From Goniomonas avonlea (Eukaryota > Cryptophyceae > Goniomonadida > Goniomonadaceae), in assembly GCA_003573635.1 (NCBI GenBank), contig QUTJ01031261.1:1-10578 (forward strand): 10,578 nucleotides of DNA, given 5' to 3'. Every line of letters begins with the position of its first letter. Position 1 is the stretch's first letter. A model generated the notes under the pieces. It was not told the DNA's origin. It was given only the letters and a program-made list of their open reading frames with translations, and did not search any database. Below are positions 6,021-10,578 of the stretch, one piece after another. The position numbers and the translations under genes were made by a program.

Positions 6021-7792
6021 GAGCTAGTAGACCTCGACAGAGCACAGGGAGAGAGCGGGGGAGTGGAGAGGGAGAGGGAGAGGGAGAGGGAGGAGACTCA
6101 CACCTCCTCCCAGAACCGCAACCAGCCATCGCCACAACAGCACCACCAGCAGCACCCGCAACAATACCAGCAGCAGCACCCTCAACACGCGTTCCCCCCC
6201 CGACAACCTCCTCCACCGACTGGCGCTCCTCCACCCCCGCCGGCCGCTCGACACCCTGCCTCGCACTTGCAGCAGCAGCTAGACCTACTAAGCCGGCACT
6301 GTGCCGACATTGAGAAACTGGCGCTGGCGCCACAGCAAGGGGGGAGCAAGCGACACAAGGACGAGATTGCGACCATGGCGAAGCTCTGCGAGTCTGTGAG
6401 ACAGCGGTGCTACGGTGCGTCTCGACTTCGTCTCGAAACCAACTGTAAATCTCAATGTCGGCACAGTAGAGCATAGAGCAGCTATTTATACTAGCTAGCT
6501 ATTAACTAACTAACGAGCGATGAATAGCAGCTACTATTGTAGTCAAGTCTTGTCAAATCTTGTCGAGTCTTGTCAAGTGGATCACACTCTTCACACAGGC
6601 AACCCAGAGGCCCTGCCCCACAATGTTGTAGGCCTCATGGAGGAGGCATTCCAAGTCTTGTCAAGTCTTGTCAAGAGTCTTGTCAAGTCTTGTCAAATCT
6701 TGTCAAATCTTGTCGAGTCTTGTCAAGTGGATCACACTCTTCACACAGGCAACCCAGAGGCCCTGCCCCACAGTGCTGTAGGCCTCTTGGAAGAGGCAGC
6801 TAAGTCTGTTCGGGCTCTCTCTCAGATCAGCCGCACAAACGCTCTCCAGGTACGCAACCCCCCCCCCTCTCTCTCGCTTCGAGCTCTCTCCCTCCTTCCC
6901 TCTCTCCCTCTCTATCTTTCTCTCTCTCTCTCTCCTCTCCTCTCCTCCCCTCCCCTCTCTCCTCTCTCTCGCTGACCCTTGGTTGTGTGCCGGAGAGTTT
7001 TGCACCAGGACGTGTGGTGCGGTGGACGACGGGAGAGTGTGTGGCGCCGCGTAGTCCTCCAGGCGGAGGCAGCCAAGTTGTTCGGGCTCTCTCTCAGATC
7101 AGCCGCACAAACTCTCACGAGTACCTGGTGTGAGAGTGGTGAGAGGGGGTGTGAGTGGTGAGAGGGGGTGTGAGTGGTGAAGAGGGGGTGTGAGAGTGGA
7201 GGGGTGTGAGAGATGTGAGAGGAGGTGTGAGAGTGGTGAGAGGGTGTGAGAGTGGTGAGAGGGGGTGTGAGAGTGGTGAGAGGGGGTGTGAGAGTAGTGA
7301 GAGTGGTGAGAGGGGGAGTGAGAGTGGTGTGAGAGTGGTGAGAGTGGTGAGAGTGGTGAGAGGGGGAGTGAGAGTGGTGTGAGAGTGGTGAGAGGGGGAG
7401 TGAGAGTGGTGAGGAGGGGTGTGAAAGTGGTGAGGGGGGGTGTGAGAGTGGTGAAGGGGTGTGAGGATGGTGAGGGGGGTGTGATAATGGTGAAGAGTGG
7501 TGTGAGAGTGGTGAGAGGGAACCCTAACACTGGGTTGTGCGTCTCTGATCACACGTCTCCGATCTGCACGTGACCCCCTCGTTTCTCTCTCTCCCTCCCT
7601 CCCTCCCTGCCATCCGCTCTCTCTCGCTCTCGCTCTCGCTCTCTCTCCCCCCCCCTCTCTCCTTGCATCTCTAGTCATGATCATCCTCTCCCCGGTTTCG
7701 TGCCCTGACACCCTCTGCAGTCGTCAAAGCGAGCCGCAGCCATGGGAAGATACAAGCTGGTGAAAGACCAACTCTTTGCCCTAATCAACTGA
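6021..7792 (+). CDS. Gln/Pro-rich helical protein, spliced; 5' end unresolved
   Basis: Exons 6021-6414, 6749-6849 and 7721-7792 join in frame (phases 1 and 0), with donors GGTGCGT and CAG|GTACGC and acceptors CACACAG and CTCTGCAG, ending at a TGA at 7790-7792. The product has an ELVDLDRA start, an (RE)n run from a GGGAGA microsatellite, a Gln/His/Pro-rich segment, then predicted helices: SHLQQQLDLLSRHCADIEKL, KDEIATMAKLCESVRQRCYG, EEAAKSVRALSQISRTNALQ, and a last exon SSKRAAAMGRYKLVKDQLFA. The smooth joining of the last exon is the main support. No ATG precedes it in frame except by a further short intron (42 nt, 5951-5992 region: CAC|GTGAGA to GAGCAG), linking to a frame with ATG at 5757 in the array. 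I do not recognise the family; Gln-rich plus helical is seen in transcription cofactors such as Mediator subunits, but that is only compositional. Expression and start need transcript data. Confidence 0.6.
6549..6798 (+). repeat. 100-bp direct duplication (offset 150 bp) of exon and acceptor, with a 10-bp satellite
   Basis: 6549-6648 is repeated at 6699-6798 with few mismatches. Both copies include the acceptor CTTCACACAG and the following codons GNPEALPH. Decamer arrays of TCTTGTCAAG variants lie in front of each copy (about 6541-6580 and 6653-6730). The first copy lacks a donor after its exon-like part, while the second continues to CAG|GTACGC. The 150-bp offset keeps the reading frame, and the interval is open throughout. 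Confidence 0.85.
7062..7115 (+). pseudogene. Third, frameshifted partial copy of the Gln-rich gene's exon end
   Basis: The sequence GAGGCAGCCAAG, then TGTTCGGGCTCTCTCTCAG, then ATCAGCCGCACAAAC matches 6790-6840. It lacks one base after GCCAAGT, which shifts the frame, and the exon-ending CTCCAG|GTACG has become CACGAGTACC, so the splice donor is lost. It is a non-functional fragment inside the intron. Confidence 0.75.
7129..7520 (+). repeat. GTGAGAG/GAGGGGGTGT minisatellite
   Basis: About 390 bp of degenerate tandem repeats, roughly 19-21 bp long, built from GTGAGAGTGGTGAGAGGGGG. The plus strand is almost pyrimidine-free except for T. Repeated GGGGG runs and near-pure G/A/T composition favour unusual structure, and every GTGAG is a splice-donor look-alike in the sense strand. 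Open minus-strand frames (Thr/His/Ser/Pro/Leu repeats) are compositional. Confidence 0.9.
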
Positions 7793-8002
7793 GCTGATTC
7801 GCGGCGTGGGTCTCTGTAACAACACAAATACTTAATCCATAAACTCATTTTCTAAAGATTCGCACATGGTTTCGAACGTCCCTGCTGCTGAGGAGCAAGT
7901 GAGTGGCTGAGAGAGGGACGGAGGAGGAGAGAGAGCGAGAGAGAAACTGAGAACGAAAGCGAGAAATATCGCAAGAACAGCGCGACTGCAACAGGCCGAT
8001 GT
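7793..8002. other. Convergent 3' intergenic region
   Basis: This lies between the stop of the plus-strand Gln-rich gene and the stop of the minus-strand gene at 8003. It contains a short AT-rich part (7820-7860) likely to hold 3' ends and a GA-rich stretch (7900-7965). No canonical AATAAA was identified with confidence and no gene is seen. Confidence 0.4.
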
Positions 8003-8970
8003 TTATACCGCTGGATGATTCGATGTTTGAGAATTAGAGCGTCGCGCGGACGCAGGTGTTCTCTGCCGAGCAGGTGACAGAGGCAGACAGTGCGCTGGCT
8101 TTTGTGCTTTTGCCAGCTTTGGCGGTGCGGTGCCAGGACGCGACACGGGTGGCACCTGGTGCATCGCGTGCTCAGAAGACAAGTGGAGGGCGTTATGACA
8201 AGCGGAGGCTCGGCCGCTACCAGGAGAGCGGTGAGTAGCGTGGAGCCCATAGCAGCAGGTTGGCTCTCCATGTTCATCAAACACACGCAGTTTGCTCAGG
8301 ATCGCCTTTTCTCTGGGACTCGCGTGACTGAGTCTTTCGCGCTCTAACTGCCTTGACCGATGCCTGGATATTTTATCCATGAAGCTAACCAGAGCAGGAT
8401 TTTCACGCCTTGGCCGCTTTTCATCGGTGTGCGGGCCATCGAAAGCAAAATAAAAGTCCTTGAGCTCAGTTCGAGCTCGGTAGGGGTCGTCCAGACAGAC
8501 TGTTACATCCAAGGAGTGTTGCCGAGGAGGTGATTGCGGTGGGGATGCAATGTTGGGCTTGCACACAGAGCATTCTGCGCTGTTCCTGGGTTTTCTGGGA
8601 GCCGAGCCCCCTCCGCCTCCTGGGCGAGCAAAGACTGCACGAAAAGTCAGTGCTCGACACAAAACAAGGTGCAGTTGCCTTGACGGTGCGGCTCCATCCT
8701 TAACGTTCCCGAGCTGTGCGGCTGTATAAAGTCCAAACGTTCAAGTCCCGGTCCCCAGCTTGTTGATCTCATGTAGCTCGGGGTCACGGTGCTATTCAAG
8801 GCAGAATCCACCGTCATGCTGTGAGTAGAAGACACTTCACGAGTAGTTTCCTTGAGGAAAGTTGAAGAGCCCCCTGGTGAGACTCCTTTGTGAAAGAGTG
8901 ATCGTGCTGTCCCCTTCCCGAACGACGCTGTGGTGAAATTCATGGTGTGTGGCGCGGAAGCAGGCCGCAT
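8003..8970 (-). CDS. Unrecognised basic Ser/Pro-rich protein, two exons
   Basis: Minus-strand exon 1 (ATG at 8970) and exon 2 (8634-8003, ending TAA) join across a proposed 50-nt intron, 8684-8635 (donor GTCAAG; CTGAC branch-like; acceptor TTTTCGTGCAG), giving 305 residues. Other in-frame ATGs at 8988 and 9057 would add 6 or 29 residues; 8970 is chosen because MRPASAPHTMNF starts the natural-looking sequence. The donor is the weakest part: GTTTGG at 8736-8731 would also keep phase. The N-terminal part is Ser/Thr-rich (SFGKGTARSLFHKG). A charged central block, about residues 140-210, includes DDPYRARTELKDFYFAFDG and SRHRSRQLERERLSHASPRE and is the likely conserved core. The C-terminus is Pro/Ala/Ser-rich and basic (SRPGTAPPKLAKAQ). 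No catalytic motif, signal peptide or membrane segment is visible. Function unknown. Confidence 0.6.
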
Positions 8971-9084
8971 TTCAAACGTCCCCACCATTAGCGTGGAAAT
9001 ATGTAGATGGGTGATTTCGAATAATAAAACGCTAGCCAACAGTTCGGAGTCCTGCATACGTGGAAATCTTCCTTGTTCGCGATC
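8971..9084. promoter_or_regulatory. Short divergent intergenic region (candidate bidirectional promoter)
   Basis: These 114 bp separate the minus-strand ATG at 8970 from the plus-strand ATG at 9085. If the minus gene instead starts at 9057, only 27 bp remain. The stretch includes an AT-rich core near 9017-9030 (TCGAATAATAAAA). The size is close to that of the Rieske/FHA spacer (119 bp). No recognised factor site is assigned. Confidence 0.4.
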
Positions 9085-10447
9085 ATGGCTGAGGTGTCAG
9101 GGCAAGACTCCTCGTCCGAGGCAGTTACCCCACACACCCCGCACACACCCATGACTCCAAGGCACGCACCTTCAACACCAATCGACTTGAGTTCGGTGCC
9201 TGAGCTTGTTGAGTGCCTGTTGGGTTACACCGAGACCGATGGGTACGTTTCCTATCGAGAAAAGATTTTGGGCGCTGTTGACAAGGTTCGGTATCTCTGT
9301 CACACCGCGAACGACGACGGTGATGCGGGGCGTTTGGCCTTGCGCAACGCTGGGGGTGTCACTGCTCTTGGTGAGCATGTCATGCGTTGCGCGCATCCAC
9401 CACCAACCCTTCGCAGGTGCTATCACATTCACCCAGGACGCCGTCCTTCGCAGCAAGGCCTTTCAGGCGTTATCACAGGCGCGTGGCAGTTGTCTCTCAG
9501 TGGTTTCCTGACACCCTCCAAAAGGCCTCGATCAAGTCTCCGGAGAACTGTGTTCTTGCTGCGGAGTCTGGGGCCGTGGAAAATGCCGTCGAGAGTCTCC
9601 GGCTCGGAGCGACCGCCCCTCAGAAGGCGACATTCAAACCTAAGACTGCCAATAAGTCGGGTGGAGGACGAGGCCAAGCAGCCCATCGTCTTGAAGGAGA
9701 GCTGTCCATCATTGAGGTAGCAGCTGACGTGCACTGAGTCAACTGACTCCTGTGCAGGAACGGATCGCTGGCATGGTCCCACACACTCTGCCACGAACCC
9801 CTTGCGTATCACTGAAGCAAACCCCGCTAGTCGCAGAGCATGGTGCACAAGTTCCTATTAGATGCGTTGATTGTACCAACAGAACTCCAGGCGAAGATGA
9901 TCAGAACAGCGGCCCACCCCAAAGTGCGAGTCGCACAGACTCGGATACAGCGACGGCATCATCGGCAACAGGGACAGCTGAAACTGACCCTGAGAATGCT
10001 TCAGCCACAGGCGGGAGCGAAGTTTATATTGACTCCATCAGTGTGCCCCCGCCACCACGTGATGGTGCTGCATTGAGAATCCCTTCAAGTGCGAGCACGA
10101 TGTCGTGGGATTCGGCGTCCTCGGCGGTGAGTATCCTGCTCCTTAGAGCAGTTTCGATTGTTGTCCTGCAGCCAGGGGGGCGGAAATTGCTCCAAGCGCA
10201 TCGTCTTGTGTTCTGTGCCAACGACCCACACCAGGACGGGCACGAGCCAGGAGGGCAGCGGGCACGTGGTGACGCAGGGATCGGGGGTGGCGGGTCTGGG
10301 GGTGGAAGTGCCTCTGAAAGCAAGACCAGTAGCAGAACAAGCAGCGACGGCAGTGGCTGGGGTGGTGCGGAACGGGGGGGGAGAGGTGGTCGCAAAGGGA
10401 TGAAACACGATCTTGTGTCAAGTGTGAGTTGCCTGGCCGCTCATTGA
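9085..10447 (+). CDS. Armadillo-like repeat protein with a disordered tail, at least five exons
   Basis: ATG at 9085. Exons 9085-9370, 9417-9478, 9525-9716, 9758-10126 and 10172 onward join in frame over introns of 46, 46, 41 and 45 nt. Three are GT-AG with strong sites (GTGAGC, GTAGCA with CTGAC branch, GTGAGT). The second (9479-9524) would be GC-AG. The N-terminus is Thr/Pro/His-rich (TPHTPHTPMTPRHAPSTP). Residues about 60-145 resemble armadillo repeats: ILGAVDKVRYLC, ALRNAGGVTALGGAI, LRSKAFQALSQA, then SPENCVLAAESGAVENAVESL; the NAGG and ESGA turns are 43 residues apart, as expected. Residues after about 190 are Ser/Thr/Gly/Asp-rich and probably disordered. ARM repeats normally bind other proteins, so a scaffold role is likely; partner unknown. 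The 3' end is uncertain: the frame stops at 10445-10447, but a GTGAGT donor at 10424 with a possible acceptor at 10511 would carry it off the window. Confidence 0.65.
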
Positions 10448-10578
10448 TCGGTTATAGCTTGCGATGCCATCTTCGCAATTTCGTCGTGCTGTTGCTGTAT
10501 GAAAACTTCAGCTGCAACAGGCGTGTAGGTTGTGGTCTGGACTCTCTCTCTCACACACACACTCTCTCTCTCTGTCTC
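10448..10578. other. Right-edge sequence with CT/CA microsatellite
   Basis: No independent gene is seen. It may be the next intron and exon of the upstream gene (acceptor AACTTCAG at 10511, frame open to the edge). It ends in a CTCTCT/CACACA microsatellite from about 10540. Confidence 0.4.

Larger units (their letters stand above)
6850..7720 (+). other. 871-bp repeat-filled last intron of the Gln-rich gene
   Basis: Bounded by the GTACGC donor and the CCCTCTGCAG acceptor, it is about 20 times longer than the other introns in the window. In order it contains a polypyrimidine tract (6862-6972), a diverged partial copy of the preceding exon's end (about 7062-7115), a GTGAGAG minisatellite (7129-7520) and a second CT-rich tract (7580-7675). 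No convincing gene lies inside it on either strand. Confidence 0.5.

Noticed and set aside
5908-6474. 188-residue minus-strand frame opposite the Gln-rich exon
   Set aside because: Its composition (Ala/Val/Gly, Ser/Pro/Leu repeats) is the antisense of Gln/Pro codons, and the plus frame has helical segments and correct splice phases.
7517-7530. CCCTAACAC resembling a telomeric repeat
   Set aside because: Only one near-unit occurs, with no array.
7099-7711. Long minus-strand Thr/His/Ser/Pro/Leu frames across the minisatellite
   Set aside because: They are translations of the GTGAGAG array and adjoining CT tract; the plus-strand splice model explains the region better.
7852-8286. 144-residue minus-strand frame starting MCLMNMESQPAAMG
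   Set aside because: It is a shadow of the gene ending at 8003 in another frame and runs into the GA/CT tract, giving Ser/Leu repeats.
9840-10076. 78-residue plus-strand frame starting MVHKFLLDALIVPTELQ
   Set aside because: It overlaps exon 4 of the armadillo-like gene in another frame; the phase-consistent splice joins favour the acidic Ser/Thr-rich frame, although this one is not impossible as a short alternative.

Overview
This is nuclear DNA from a single-celled eukaryote, probably a GC-rich protist or alga. I cannot name the species. The main evidence is splicing: reading frames join across very short introns (about 41-55 nt, phase-consistent, many with a CTGAC or CTAAC branch-like motif 10-25 nt before the acceptor). 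No bacterial operon layout, Shine-Dalgarno pattern, rRNA, tRNA or CRISPR array was seen. Two N bases (5644, 5662) inside a tandem array mark draft-quality sequence.

Layout. (1) 1-1450 is an element-like domain. A ~243-bp repeat rich in hairpins occurs twice (1-243 and 1204-1447), flanking a minus-strand ORF, GC hairpins and a perfect 2 x 50 bp tandem repeat. (2) 1450-2380 holds one weak minus-strand ORF and then GA/CT simple sequence. (3) 2389-2628 is an ATG-less open exon of an unknown plus-strand gene. (4) 2672-3359 (minus) is a five-exon Rieske [2Fe-2S] protein, the best-supported gene. (5) 3479-4548 or 4579 (plus) encodes an FHA-domain protein, head to head with the Rieske gene across 119 bp. 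(6) 4640-5340 is a CA/GT-rich repeat domain with an internal 26-bp perfect inverted repeat. (7) 5500-7792 (plus) is a gene for a Gln/Pro-rich, helical protein embedded in repeated fragments of its own exons: a 71-bp array upstream, a 150-bp-offset exon duplication with a 10-bp TCTTGTCAAG array, and a GTGAGAG minisatellite filling its 871-bp last intron. (8) 8003-8970 (minus) is an unrecognised two-exon gene. (9) 9085 to the right edge (plus) is an armadillo-like repeat protein with at least five exons, head to head with the previous gene across 114 bp.

No pathway links these genes. The shared themes are compact genes, short divergent intergenic spacers, tiny introns, and unusual local amplification of exon fragments in the Gln-rich locus. 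The splice models are mine from reading frames and consensus sites, with no transcript support.
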